64,000 nucleotides of DNA from Paenibacillus cellulositrophicus (GTDB lineage: Bacteria > Bacillota > Bacilli > Paenibacillales > Paenibacillaceae): NCBI RefSeq assembly GCF_009363095.1, contig NZ_CP045295.1, forward strand, positions 5,733,001 to 5,797,000, written 5' to 3'. How positions within the stretch are numbered: position 1 is the first letter of the stretch; the number at the start of each line of letters is the position of its first letter. The notes under the pieces are model-generated. The model worked only from the letters and a program-made list of their open reading frames with translations. It did no database searches and was not told the DNA's origin. Below, in pieces: positions 18,713 to 27,390 of this stretch. The position numbers were made by a program, and so were the translations under genes.

Positions 18713-18745
18713 GTTAGACTCCCCCAAAGAGTTGATAATCCGTTA

Positions 18746-18796
18746 TTGATGATCCAACAACGTGTTGTATAATAATATTGTATGGATTCACCATAC
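18746..18796 (+). promoter_or_regulatory. Divergent promoter region with palindromes (TetR operator candidate)
   Basis: TTGATG (18746-18751), 16 bases, TATAAT (18768-18773) forms a good promoter toward the TetR gene. ACAACGTGTTGT (18757-18768), a 12-bp palindrome, lies between -35 and -10. A second inverted repeat, GTATGG-N5-CCATAC, spans 18780-18796. Placement fits autoregulation by the TetR-type protein and co-control of the divergent PanE-like gene. Confidence 0.6.
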
Positions 18797-18862
18797 AGTC
18801 ATCAACCATCAGATTTTCAATATCTGTCGGATCATCTATTGAACCGGAAATGGAGGCAAATC

Positions 18863-19432
18863 ATGAACAAGCAACCTGAGATTACAGACAAAACCAGGCA
18901 GACCTTTATAAATGTGTTCTGTGATTTATATAGCCAAAAGCCAATTGAAAAAATATCTATTCAAGAGATTGCCAATAAGTCAGGATATAACCGCAGTACA
19001 TTTTATCAATACTTTACAGATATTTATGAGTTGCTGAACTACGTTGAAGAGAAGGTTTTGAAATCCATTAACGAGGAAATGGCAAGCAGGGAGCTTTCTA
19101 CGCATACATTCCAAGATGCGCTTCAATGCTTGGAAAGTACAGAAGATATTTCTGTCCTAAAAGCCCTCCTCGGCGACTATGGTTCTGTTCATTTTGTTGA
19201 ACGCCTGAAAAGAGAAATTCCCTTTGAGAGATTGATTGTGAATCTTCCAACAAATGATATTTTAGCGCCATATCTGATTGAGTTTTACATATCAACATTA
19301 ATATCTTTGTTTCGCCTTTGGATACGCAACGACAAAGATTTATCGTCGGAAGAATTGGTCAAGCTGATCGATAGCCTATTTGCAAATGGGATAAAACCGT
19401 ATTATATCTTTGGCACAGTCAATGAAGGGTAA
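18863..19432 (+). CDS. TetR/AcrR family transcriptional regulator
   Basis: 189 residues from the ATG at 18863, chosen because GGAGG (18852-18856) lies 6 bases upstream. The N-terminal helix-turn-helix is ISIQEIANKSGYNRSTFYQY, with the typical FYQYF recognition helix, followed by a helical ligand-binding domain with a TetR_C-like pattern (LISLFRLWIRNDKDLSSEEL). It is divergent from the PanE-like gene and most likely represses it; the ligand is unknown. Confidence 0.9.
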   Translation: MNKQPEITDKTRQTFINVFCDLYSQKPIEKISIQEIANKSGYNRSTFYQYFTDIYELLNYVEEKVLKSINEEMASRELSTHTFQDALQCLESTEDISVLKALLGDYGSVHFVERLKREIPFERLIVNLPTNDILAPYLIEFYISTLISLFRLWIRNDKDLSSEELVKLIDSLFANGIKPYYIFGTVNEG

Positions 19433-19434
19433 GA

Positions 19435-19659
19435 GATATCGAGGTTACCGATGAGCATTACGAGCCCAGGATGGAAGCCCAAGCAATTAAAGAGGCAGAA
19501 AAACTTGAGGGGCAAGACCTTGTCGAGGTGACGCTACGAATTTCGGCCAAAGGCGCTTACCGGGTCTATGATGAATTTCCTGATTCGATGATTACGGCTA
19601 ACAGCGATGGTCAAAATATTACTCATCAGTCCGAAATCCGCCTGCTGAACGTTTCTTAA
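19435..19659 (+). pseudogene. WYL-domain (YafY-type) regulator fragment
   Basis: An open frame running directly from the end of the TetR gene encodes DIEVTDEHYEPRMEAQAIKE and LVEVTLRISAKGAYRVYDEF, a recognisable piece of the WYL domain of YafY-type regulators. It then degenerates and stops at TAA. No start, no N-terminal HTH and no C-terminal extension remain. Confidence 0.65.
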
Positions 19660-19689
19660 AAAACTTGACGACCGTTACCTGTTCCAAAA

Positions 19690-19708
19690 ACGGTCGCAGC
19701 ATAATGGT
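19690..19708 (+). mobile_element. IS3 3'-end scar (second copy)
   Basis: ACGGTCGCAGCATAATGGT is identical to 17719-17737, the end of the IS3 transposase fragment, and is preceded here too by CTGTTCC. The two scars flank the PanE-like/TetR/WYL segment. Confidence 0.65.
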
Positions 19709-19770
19709 TTGACGCGGTTATGGCCACACTGAAGGTGTTTTTCTGTTGCGTAGTTTATTTACTGAATACT

Positions 19771-20310
19771 TTAGAGTGCTGTTCCTCTTCTGGGTATAGA
19801 GAGTTTGGTCATATCCACACCTTCATGCTGAAGAAGTTTATACTTTCTATCCAGACCACCGGCATAACCGGTTAGACTCCCAGAAGCACTCACCACTCTA
19901 TGGCACGGTATAATGATGGATATAGGGTTGTGACCTACAGCTCCACCTATTGCTTGGCTTGACATACTTGCTTTATTTATTTTTGAAGCTAGAATTTTTG
20001 CAATCTGCCCATAACTAATATATTCACCGTAAGGAATATCACAAAGAATATTCCAAACCAATTTTCTGAAATCCCCACCGTTTGGAGCAAGTGGGAGGTC
20101 AGAGACCGCTGGTTTCTTTCCATCGAAATATTTTTCTAACCAAATTATTGTTTTGTTGAAGATGGATAAGTTCATATTTTCAGTCATTTCAGCATGTATA
20201 GTGCCTCCAAAGTACTTTTGTCCTTCGAACCATAAACCCGAGAGCATGTGACCATCACTTGCAATAGTAATCAAACCTAAAGGTGATGAATATGTTGTCG
20301 AAAAATACAT
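19771..20310 (-). CDS. ogt: Methylated-DNA--protein-cysteine S-methyltransferase
   Basis: 179 residues; repairs O6-alkylguanine by transferring the alkyl group to its own Cys. The active site IIIPCHRVV is intact, preceded by the DNA-binding helix-turn-helix (YGQIAKILASKI). YTGYAGGLDRK-type C-terminal sequence (LTGYAGGLDRKYKLLQHEG) is present. The start ATG at 20310 has AGGAGGAATT just upstream. Complete length for the family. It has no operon partners and is flanked by an IS scar and a TetR remnant. Confidence 0.93.
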   Translation of the reverse strand: MYFSTTYSSPLGLITIASDGHMLSGLWFEGQKYFGGTIHAEMTENMNLSIFNKTIIWLEKYFDGKKPAVSDLPLAPNGGDFRKLVWNILCDIPYGEYISYGQIAKILASKINKASMSSQAIGGAVGHNPISIIIPCHRVVSASGSLTGYAGGLDRKYKLLQHEGVDMTKLSIPRRGTAL

Positions 20311-20616
20311 AATTCCTCCTAATGATTGACACTGTTTTGAAATTCATAATTTCACTGGACGTTTCCAAGAAGCAAATAGATTCCATCAATTTTTCATTTT
20401 AGTGACTAAGTATAGAAAATAAAAGTGGAAAAGTTGTTAATCGAAAAAATAATAGGCGACAAGTTAGTTCTAAATTTGTGGAAAAATGATTGGACAGAGC
20501 CATAACCAGGTGGCTATGGAATAGATAGTCCGGAATACTGGGCTCACTTGCATGTGAAGTAGCCAAGTTTGGGGGGCGGTTAAAGAGAAGGCCCTCCATC
20601 AAGCAATGCCTTAATG
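20311..20616. other. Intergenic stretch without a supported gene
   Basis: About 300 bp of AT-rich DNA. Two short protein-like snatches (FIISLDVSKKQIDSINF near 20340, PGGYGIDSPEYWAHLHVK near 20515) are open for less than 25 codons. They could be transposase or enzyme debris but are too short to assign. Confidence 0.4.
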
Positions 20617-20645
20617 TTGACAATAAATAAATGATCATTTATTAT
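20617..20645 (+). promoter_or_regulatory. Promoter overlapped by an 18-bp perfect palindrome
   Basis: TTGACA (20617-20622), 17 bases, TATTAT (20640-20645). The palindrome AATAAATGATCATTTATT fills 20626-20643. A related palindrome with the same AATAAATGA half-site lies at 21197-21224 before the NmrA-like gene. Both look like operators of the TetR-type regulator encoded (now broken) between them. Confidence 0.65.
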
Positions 20646-21153
20646 TGATCGGTTTCTCTGATACGTCGATATCAAAAATTGCCAAAAGAGCGAGTGTATC
20701 GGCAGCGACGATTTATATTTACCATGAGAACAATGAGGATCTGCTCTACAAGACCTACTTAAAGATTAAAGGCAAGATGAGCGAGAAAATGTTTCAAGGA
20801 GTGGATCATACCCGAACAGTTTACGAACGATTTGAGGCTATCATCCGCAACTATGTTGATTTTATTCAATCCTTCAAAGACTATTTTTTGTTTCTGGAGC
20901 AAATAATGAATTCCCCTTTGCCTCAGAAATGGTGCTAGAGGATACGGCAAGTCAGTTTCAACCGATCTTCGAGCTTTTTGAGGCCGGCATCCGACAGGAG
21001 ATCTTGAAGAAGGAGGATATTAACATGCTAGTTGTTTACTCCATCTTGCCAATAGCCGAATTGTTGAAAGCACATTTGAAGAACGGGACCATATTGAATA
21101 GTAAACAATTAGATTCTGCCATCAAGATGAGTTGGGACGCTATTAAGGCATAG
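20645..21153 (+). pseudogene. TetR family regulator, N-terminally truncated and frameshifted
   Basis: The first frame (20645-20938) contains the HTH core SISKIAKRASVSAATIYIYH but lacks the usual first about 20 residues. It lies immediately against the -10 element, so the normal start region seems deleted. Near 20905-20925 the frame is lost; the C-terminal domain resumes in another frame (ASEMVLEDTASQFQPIFELF to the stop at 21151-21153). One missing base would explain it. Without restoration no complete repressor is made, so the genes it controlled may be constitutive. Confidence 0.8.
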
Positions 21154-21196
21154 TATAGTATTTTAAGCGATGCGTAGCATCGCTGTTCTTTCCACC

Positions 21197-21224
21197 AATA
21201 ATAAATGAATATTCACTTATTATT
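21197..21224 (+). promoter_or_regulatory. 28-bp palindrome, operator candidate for the NmrA-like gene
   Basis: Arms AATAATAA / TTATTATT around the core TGAATATTCA, with one mismatched pair. It resembles the palindrome over the tetR-remnant promoter (20626-20643) and lies 32 bp before the ATG at 21257. Confidence 0.6.
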
Positions 21225-21256
21225 GTGAAATATAGCTAAAAGAGAGGCAAAAAACA

Positions 21257-21889
21257 ATGAAGTTTACCATCTTTGGAGCTAGCGGGGGTACGGGCTTACA
21301 GCTAATTAACCAAGCGATCAACAAGGGACATACCGTAAATGCCTTTGTGCGTACCGCAGATCGAATCCCTTTTACCCGGGAGGGGTTAACAGTTGTAGAA
21401 GGCAGTGTTTTTAGTGAAGGGGATGTAGGATCGGCTGTTAAGGGGCAAGACGCAGTGTTTGTAGCTTTAGGAGCCACAGCAGGAAGTCCTTCAGATCTAT
21501 GCTTACGTGGGACTCGTTCAATTGTGAACGCGATGAGACGGTATAAAGTAAAGAGACTGGTCGTTCTTACGGGCTTTGGCACCAGCAGAGAAAGCAGGAA
21601 TCAGCTCGGAATTGGGATGAGAATGATTGTAAAACTGGTTTCTTTAATAACGTTCCGAGAGTTTTACGATAAGGAGAGGCAGGATGGCATTGTGCGGAAC
21701 AGTGGATTGGACTGGACTATCGTTCAGCCTTCAAGGCTCACCAATGAGTCGGGCAAAGGGCGATATAAGCACGGTACTTTTACCCCTTCCATGCTAGCTA
21801 AAATTTCTCGTGACGACGTGGCCAGATTTATGATCGATTCAGTTGAACGTGCTCGTTATATCAAACAATCCTCATTTATTCACGACTGA
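21257..21889 (+). CDS. NAD(P)H-binding atypical SDR (NmrA/YwnB-like)
   Basis: 210 residues. The N-terminal Rossmann fold has the GASGGTG loop (TIFGASGGTGLQLINQAI); VVEGSVF and FVALGATAG match the nucleotide-sugar-like SDR_a5 group. Members bind NAD(P)H and act as oxidoreductases or redox sensors; no classical YxxxK is seen. GAGAGG precedes the ATG. Its promoter region carries the TetR-like palindrome, so it is the probable target of the broken upstream regulator. Confidence 0.85.
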   Translation: MKFTIFGASGGTGLQLINQAINKGHTVNAFVRTADRIPFTREGLTVVEGSVFSEGDVGSAVKGQDAVFVALGATAGSPSDLCLRGTRSIVNAMRRYKVKRLVVLTGFGTSRESRNQLGIGMRMIVKLVSLITFREFYDKERQDGIVRNSGLDWTIVQPSRLTNESGKGRYKHGTFTPSMLAKISRDDVARFMIDSVERARYIKQSSFIHD

Positions 21890-21957
21890 CTGAAACAGTT
21901 TTGCATGTAGTAATGACCAATTACATATTTAATATATAACCTTTGGAGGAATAATTC

Positions 21958-22866
21958 ATGAGACCAAATTGGACGCATGACGATCTCCCAAATTTAAGAG
22001 GAAAAACCGCTATCGTGACGGGGGGCAATGGCGGGGTAGGCTATTATACGGCATTAGAGCTAGCGAAGCACGGTGCCAAAGTGATCATTGGAAGCCGTGA
22101 TCATAGGCGCGGCGAAGAGGCAATGATAAAGATGAAACAAACGGCACCATATATTGATGTAACAGTGGAGACATTAAACTTGGCTGATCTGAAGTCAGTT
22201 CGAAGCTTTGCCGACACGATCCACGGGAAAGTGAAAGGAATAGACGTCCTTATAAACAACGCTGGGGTAATGGCAGTTCCCACTCGTGAACTGACGGCCG
22301 ATGGTTTTGAAATGCACTTCGGAACCAATCATCTAGGACATTTTGCGTTGACAGGTCTGTTATTGCCGTTAATTGAAAAGAACCCCGGTCGAATTGTTAC
22401 AGTTAGCGCACAGTCAGCTCAAATGGGTGATATAGATTTTTCTGATGTAAAGATGGATAATAAATACAGACCCATGGCAGGATACAATCGCTCGAAACTT
22501 TCAAACCTACTGTTTGCCCGAGAATTAAATCGACGTGCGAAGAAGAAAGGTATCACTTCTATAGCAGTACATCCTGGTACAAGTCCTACAGGAATCGGGA
22601 GAAACGCACCGAAGGGAACCAAAGCATTTGGACTGCTATTAATGACAATATTCGGAACTTCTCCTGATCAATCATCTTGGCCATCACTTATTGCTGCGAC
22701 GGATTCGACAATCACCGGAGATATTTACGTAGGGCTAGGAATGAATCCTCTAAAGGCTAAGAAACCGAAGATTGCAGATTTCCCCAAAAAGGCATTGGAT
22801 GTGCAGCTTGCGGAAAAACTTTGGTTACTATCCGAGAAGTTAACCGGAGTATATTATGACTTGTAA
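21958..22866 (+). CDS. Short-chain dehydrogenase/reductase (retinol-dehydrogenase-like)
   Basis: 302 residues, classical SDR. Cofactor loop TGGNGGVGYY, NNAGVM after strand 4, catalytic Ser in VSAQSAQMGDI and catalytic YNRSK are all present. Length is in the usual range for this subgroup. TTTGGAGG lies 10 bases before the ATG at 21958. It follows the NmrA-like gene by 68 bp and may be in the same transcription unit. Substrate unknown. Confidence 0.9.
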   Translation: MRPNWTHDDLPNLRGKTAIVTGGNGGVGYYTALELAKHGAKVIIGSRDHRRGEEAMIKMKQTAPYIDVTVETLNLADLKSVRSFADTIHGKVKGIDVLINNAGVMAVPTRELTADGFEMHFGTNHLGHFALTGLLLPLIEKNPGRIVTVSAQSAQMGDIDFSDVKMDNKYRPMAGYNRSKLSNLLFARELNRRAKKKGITSIAVHPGTSPTGIGRNAPKGTKAFGLLLMTIFGTSPDQSSWPSLIAATDSTITGDIYVGLGMNPLKAKKPKIADFPKKALDVQLAEKLWLLSEKLTGVYYDL

Positions 22867-22973
22867 AAAACGATCAAAGATGGTTGCTTTTTTCGCCTAT
22901 AGACCGTTAAGATGAACCGTATCACATATGCCAGGTCATTACGCAAACGGGAGACGTTAATTCAAAATAGCAT

Positions 22974-23007
22974 GGAGCAGTTCGCCGGTTGGCAGCTGCT
23001 CCTTTTT
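22974..23007 (+). terminator. Rho-independent terminator
   Basis: GGAGCAG / CTGCTCC stem with an inner GCC/GGC pairing, followed by TTTTT. It ends the SDR transcript. A weaker hairpin (CGATCA / TGGTTG followed by six T) at 22868-22890 may act first. Confidence 0.75.
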
Positions 23008-23192
23008 CGTTAAGCTAACGGGCAGGATAACGAAAATAACATCCCCGGGCAAGACGTAAGGGAGAGGTATCCCTTACATCTGTGTATTTTAGGAGGTAAG
23101 CATGATGGTCCAGAGAGAATGCGCTCGATCAGGATTCAGAAAACAACATTTCACTTAAAAATCGGAGAATATGGTGGTAATTATCTAAAGAC
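23008..23192 (+). other. Remnant DNA with hairpin and an 18-codon leader-like ORF
   Basis: Contains GCTAACGGGCAG (also at 17061), a hairpin GTAAGGGA / TCCCTTAC (23056-23077) and a tiny ORF at 23102-23158 (18 residues, MMVQRECARSGFRKQHFT) with TAGGAGG upstream. The ORF may be a leader of a lost mobile element; there is no evidence that it is functional. Confidence 0.4.
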
Positions 23193-23220
23193 TTGATTTG
23201 TAGCAGTATCTTAGTACAAT
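23193..23220 (+). promoter_or_regulatory. Promoter placed for a leaderless arsR-type mRNA
   Basis: TTGATT (23193-23198), 16 bases, TACAAT (23215-23220). The next gene's ATG is at 23227, exactly where transcription should start, and no Shine-Dalgarno sequence precedes it. Confidence 0.6.
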
Positions 23221-23226
23221 GGTTTT

Positions 23227-23517
23227 ATGACTACTCAAAAAATGATAAATGATGAGCTCAGAGTCAAAATATTTAAGGCGTTAGCTGATGAAACAAGATT
23301 GGACATTATTCGAAATCTATACATCAGCAAGAATGAAATGAATTGTGGAGAAGTCGGCCACATTCGCGATACTACGAAATCAAATACTTCGTATCACTTG
23401 CGTACTTTAAAGGAGGCGAAATTGATCAAGGTACGAAAAGAAGCTCAAGCGAAGTATATGAGCATCGATTTGGAGACATTTCAAACGTACTTACCCGGAT
23501 TTCTGGATACGTTGTAG
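23227..23517 (+). CDS. ArsR/SmtB-type HTH repressor
   Basis: 96-residue winged-helix protein: LADETRLDIIRNLYISKNEM, then the recognition helix in TTKSNTSYHLRTLKEAKLI. No obvious metal-binding CxC motif is seen in the DNA-binding helix, so the signal is probably not arsenic-like. It lies 74 bp upstream of an MFS transporter gene that it most likely controls. The start at 23227 is the first Met; translation is probably leaderless. Confidence 0.87.
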   Translation: MTTQKMINDELRVKIFKALADETRLDIIRNLYISKNEMNCGEVGHIRDTTKSNTSYHLRTLKEAKLIKVRKEAQAKYMSIDLETFQTYLPGFLDTL

Positions 23518-23591
23518 AAAGAAATTCTCTTTTTTTCTTCATTAGTTCAATGATCATTGAACAACAGAACTAACTATAGAGGGTGAATAGA

Positions 23592-24773
23592 ATGATCAAA
23601 TTAACTACTTTATTTTTCCTCATCATGTTTGTTATCGGTACAGATACGTTTTTGATTTCTCCGCTCATCCCCACGCTTCAGAACTTGTTTCATATCCCAA
23701 CGGAATATTCCGGTTGGATGGTTGGGGCCTATGCTTTAGGTTATGCCATTTTCGCATTAATCGCTGGACCGCTTTCCGATGGATGGGATCGCAAAAAAGT
23801 AATGCTTTTTGGCATGGTCTGCTTCTCGGTTTCAACCATATTATGCGGCTTTGCCACAAGTTTTTGGTCGATGTTCGTATTCCGATTTTTAGCTGGAGTC
23901 AGCGCAGCATTTACGGCGCCTCAAGTCTGGGCATCGATCCCTGCTCTGTTTCCAACACCAAAAATAGCCAAAGTATCAGGAATCGTCATGGCAGGCTTAG
24001 CTGCTTCCCAAGCGTTCGGCATCCCTATTGGAAGTCTGCTTGCCTCAACCCAATGGTATTATCCTTTCTTTACAATCGGTGCATGTGCACTATTGGTGGC
24101 GGTATTCATCTTCTACGCTTTGCCCGAAATGAAACCAAATCATGGCCAACAAACCAAGACTCCGATCTTCAGTAGATACATCCCCTTATTGAACAGCCGA
24201 ATGGCGAGAAGGGCTTTCCTCGCTCACTTCTTATTTCAGTGTGGATTCTTTGCTGCCTTTTCTTTCATTGGAAAATGGGTGACAGATCGCTTTCATCTTT
24301 CAATTGATCAAGCGGGGTACGTGATGTTTTTTCTTGGTCTCGGGAATATAGTCGGAAGCTTCGGCGGTGCCTATGTGATCAAAACGTTTAACCGTTTCAA
24401 TACGCTAGTTGTGGGCTTTCTTGTCTCTATTGCATGTTTTATTATTTTGCCTCACTTGTCATCGGTGGCGGCTTTCGAAAGTGTTTACTTTTTCATATTC
24501 GTTAACATGGGGATCGCTTTTCCCCTCATATTGGGAATGTTGAATTCATTAAATCCAACCATCCGCGGCACGACTTCCAGCTTGGCCAATTCAATCATGT
24601 ATGCTGCGACAACGCTCGGGTCTTGGATCGCTGGCATCATTTACGCGGCTTTTAACGGTTTTTCCGCCGTTGGCATGTTTGCGGCTATATGCTTTGCCGG
24701 TTCCTTGTTATCTTTCATATTCAGCGGTATTTTGACCAGCCAAGCGAAAACAAAGAAGGAGATTGCATCATAA
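23592..24773 (+). CDS. MFS drug-efflux type transporter (12 TM)
   Basis: 393 residues. Start ATG 23592 with GAGGGTG 8 bases upstream, rather than the GTG at 23583. About 12 TM helices; the motif A region between TM2 and TM3 reads GPLSDGWDRKKVMLFG, characteristic of DHA1-type proton-coupled exporters. PLIPTLQN follows TM1. It is regulated by the preceding ArsR-type protein (inference). Its stop codon abuts the start codon of the ISL3 transposase. Confidence 0.9.
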   Translation: MIKLTTLFFLIMFVIGTDTFLISPLIPTLQNLFHIPTEYSGWMVGAYALGYAIFALIAGPLSDGWDRKKVMLFGMVCFSVSTILCGFATSFWSMFVFRFLAGVSAAFTAPQVWASIPALFPTPKIAKVSGIVMAGLAASQAFGIPIGSLLASTQWYYPFFTIGACALLVAVFIFYALPEMKPNHGQQTKTPIFSRYIPLLNSRMARRAFLAHFLFQCGFFAAFSFIGKWVTDRFHLSIDQAGYVMFFLGLGNIVGSFGGAYVIKTFNRFNTLVVGFLVSIACFIILPHLSSVAAFESVYFFIFVNMGIAFPLILGMLNSLNPTIRGTTSSLANSIMYAATTLGSWIAGIIYAAFNGFSAVGMFAAICFAGSLLSFIFSGILTSQAKTKKEIAS

Positions 24774-26120
24774 ATGCAAGAAACTCATATGGATATTCTA
24801 AATTTTCCGAAATTTAACATCCTGAGTATTTGTGAGAATGAGTTTGAATTTCTAATTCAAATGGTGACGAACTCTCCACCTTTGGCTTGCCCTCATTGTG
24901 GATGTATAGCCAACCTCTACAAACACGATAGCAGGGAACAGATTTATATGGACTTGCCTCTTCACGGCAAGCGTGTAAGCCTTCTCATAAAGCGTCAGAG
25001 ATATTGTTGTAGAGACTGCAATCGAACCTTTTGGGAACACTTAGACCACACCATAGACAAAAAGCGAAACTGCACCAAACGATTATTGTCTTATATAGAG
25101 ACGCAAAGCATTGAACGTACGTTTGTTAGCATATCCGAGGATGTTGGATTGCATGAAAAAACAATACGCAATATCTTTCGAGATTACATCAACCGTCTTA
25201 GAGAAACGCATCGATATGAAACTCCCAATTGGCTTGGGATTGATGAAATTCACATCATTAAACCAAGATGCGTTTTAACCAACATTGAGGAATGTACTTT
25301 GTTGGATGTTTTGCCAAATCGTAATAAGGAAACCGTTGCAGATTACCTCTTACGCCTTCCAAATAGAGGACAAATCCGATACGCCACTATGGATATGTGG
25401 CAACCGTATAAGGACGCCGTAAGGGCTGTATTGCCAAAAGCTCTTATCATCGTAGATAAATTTCACGTTGTCCGTATGGCAAACCAAGCGTTAGAAACCA
25501 TTCGTAAGCAGATCCTTGAAGGATTATCGCCAAAAGAACGCCGCGGGCTGATGCCAGGCCGTTTTATCCTCTTAAAACGGGATATAGAGCTTACAGAGAA
25601 GGATCGGATTACGCTAGACCTTTGGAGAAAGAATCATCCATCTCTCGTCACTGCTTATGACATAAAGGAATCTTATTTGGATATTTGGGAATGTGATAAC
25701 AGACAAACGGCATTTCTTAAATACAACGAATGGAAAGCTAACGTACCAACGGAACTGCAATCCGCTTTTGAACCACTGACAAAGGCTATGAAGAACTGGG
25801 AAGAAGAAATATTCGCTTATTTCGACCATCGCATTCCAGATGCTTATACGGAATCTCTAATTAGCCTTATTCGAGTCATTAATCGTTTAAGAAGGGGATA
25901 CTCTTTTGAGGCCCTAAGAGCCAAGATACTCTTTACAGAGGGACTTAGAAAGCAATGCAAACCAAAGTACCAGAGGCGGTTTGATAGCTACCATCTACGA
26001 GAGGAAAACTTCCCGATGTTTAATAAGCCAGCTATTGAAGTTGTTCGTGAGCCAGAAGAAGTAATCTTCTTTGGAATTGATTTTCCCACCTTAATCGATA
26101 AATTGGAGAAGGACGAATGA
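24774..26120 (+). mobile_element. ISL3-family transposase gene, apparently intact but without terminal repeats
   Basis: 448 residues. The N-terminal zinc-finger CPHCGC...CCRDCNR is followed by an HTH-like segment and the DDE catalytic domain: GIDEIHI (first Asp), TMDMWQPYKDAV (second Asp), KFHVVRMANQAL, and the Glu in YTESLISLIRVINRLRRGYS. The ATG directly follows the MFS stop (TAAATG); another Met follows at 24789. Only about 10 bases separate its stop from the PEP-mutase fragment at 26131. There is therefore no space for the 15-40 bp inverted repeats of this family on either side. It may be immobile, or the ArsR/MFS genes may be cargo with the left end farther upstream. Confidence 0.92.
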
Positions 26121-26130
26121 TAAGGTCTCG

Positions 26131-26461
26131 AACCATTAACCGAACATTACAATCTTATATCGAAAGTCAGAAGGGCTCTAGAGAGGAACGGTTATAAAGA
26201 GTTTTATATTAATGCAAAAACAGATACCTATTTGTTGAAAATAGATCCTTACAACGAAACGATGGTCCGGGCGCAAGCCTATGTGGAAAGCGACGCAAGC
26301 GGAATTTTTGTTTTTGGATTGAAGGGCGATAAGGAAATCAAGGCGACTGCAAAGCAAATTGCCGCACCTCTAAACCTTATGTCTGTGCCAGGGTTTTCAA
26401 GTTGTAAAAAGCTCCAAGAACTTGGAGTCAAGCGGCTAAGTCTCGGCGGCGCCTTATATCG
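26131..26461 (+). pseudogene. PEP mutase/isocitrate lyase family gene fragment (duplicate)
   Basis: 331 bp aligned without gaps to 27752-28082 of the intact gene, at close to 90% identity by eye. The fragment covers the C-terminal half (EFYINAKTDTYLLKI to LSLGGALYR). It lacks the 5' half, and after 26461 the sequence is unrelated, so the real C-terminus is lost too. One end is bounded by the ISL3 gene. Confidence 0.88.
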
Positions 26462-26726
26462 TTTTCCTGTACGGGGAGAAATCGAGTGGGGGGAAGTGTT
26501 GCCGGCGAAGTCGACCGTCTGCGGTGGATGTGGAACAATAAAGGAATTGGTATAATGCATGATGCGACTTGCACTTCCGGTTTGAACGGTTTGCCCAAAT
26601 CACTCCATTGAGCTGTGACCGTCAATCATAGGTGTTATCAATGATAATAATTGAATTATTGAAATTGATCAATCGTTTGGATATTTCTATACTAGAAATC
26701 AAACATTCAAGAGGAGGAAACATAGC

Positions 26727-27209
26727 ATGCTTGAAACAGTGCTCACGATCACTTCGATGAAGACGCCCGATGAGGCTCGGGCCTTCAAAACGCTTAACGA
26801 GGAATGGATCACCCTCCTCTTTGCCATCGAAGAGGAAGACCAGGTTATCCTTAATGACCCAGTGGAGAACATCGTGAACAAAGGGGGAGACGTGCTTATC
26901 GCACGCGATGGCGATTCGATCATCGGATGCGTTGCACTCGTTCCGAATGGGGCCGGTGTGTTCGAACTCTCGAAGATGAGCGTTACACCTGAGTCGCGGG
27001 GGCGCGGATACGGACGGAGAATCATCCATGCCGCCATTAACCGCGCACGCGGGCTTGGCGCAACATCGCTCTTTTTGGGCAGTAGCACCAAGTTGCCGAA
27101 CGCTGTTCATCTTTACGAATCGGTTGGGTTCAAGCACGTTCCTGTTAAACAGATTGGGCCTATGCCTTATGTAAGAGCAGATGTGTTTATGGAGTTGAAA
27201 CTAAAATGA
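26727..27209 (+). CDS. GNAT family N-acetyltransferase
   Basis: 160 residues. Acetyl-CoA-binding motif SRGRGYGRRII (R/Q-x-x-G-x-G/A) is present after beta4 (ELSKMSVTPE), and the C-terminal LYESVGFKHV is typical. GAGGAGG lies 10 bases before the ATG. Substrate unknown; the fold resembles small-molecule or amine acetyltransferases. It sits between the two PEP-mutase copies. Confidence 0.9.
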   Translation: MLETVLTITSMKTPDEARAFKTLNEEWITLLFAIEEEDQVILNDPVENIVNKGGDVLIARDGDSIIGCVALVPNGAGVFELSKMSVTPESRGRGYGRRIIHAAINRARGLGATSLFLGSSTKLPNAVHLYESVGFKHVPVKQIGPMPYVRADVFMELKLK

Positions 27210-27357
27210 ATACGAAGACAAAAATATCGACAAATCCGTAAATGCTAGCGCGAAATCTGAGGTTGCTAGAGCTACTTGGAACTGCAAGCAATTCTTGTCG
27301 GATCAGTTCGACAGGGTCGAATTGCCTGATACCGGACGGAAGCAGTTGGAGGATTAG
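27205..27357 (+). other. Unexplained 50-codon open stretch
   Basis: Just after the GNAT gene one frame stays open for 50 codons with protein-like composition (contains SEVARATWNCKQFLSDQFDR) and ends at TAG. No start codon or ribosome binding site is evident, so it is probably the C-terminal remnant of a lost gene. The family is not recognised. Confidence 0.3.
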
Positions 27358-27390
27358 CTTTACTACAAAGATGCAGGAGGGAATATAGGT

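Noticed and set aside
20335..20400. Possible IS110-type transposase N-terminus (SLDVSKKQID)
   Set aside because: Fewer than 25 codons open, no start and no further similarity.
20645..21153. Programmed frameshift in the TetR-type gene
   Set aside because: No slippery heptamer at the break and the N-terminus is also missing, so decay is simpler.
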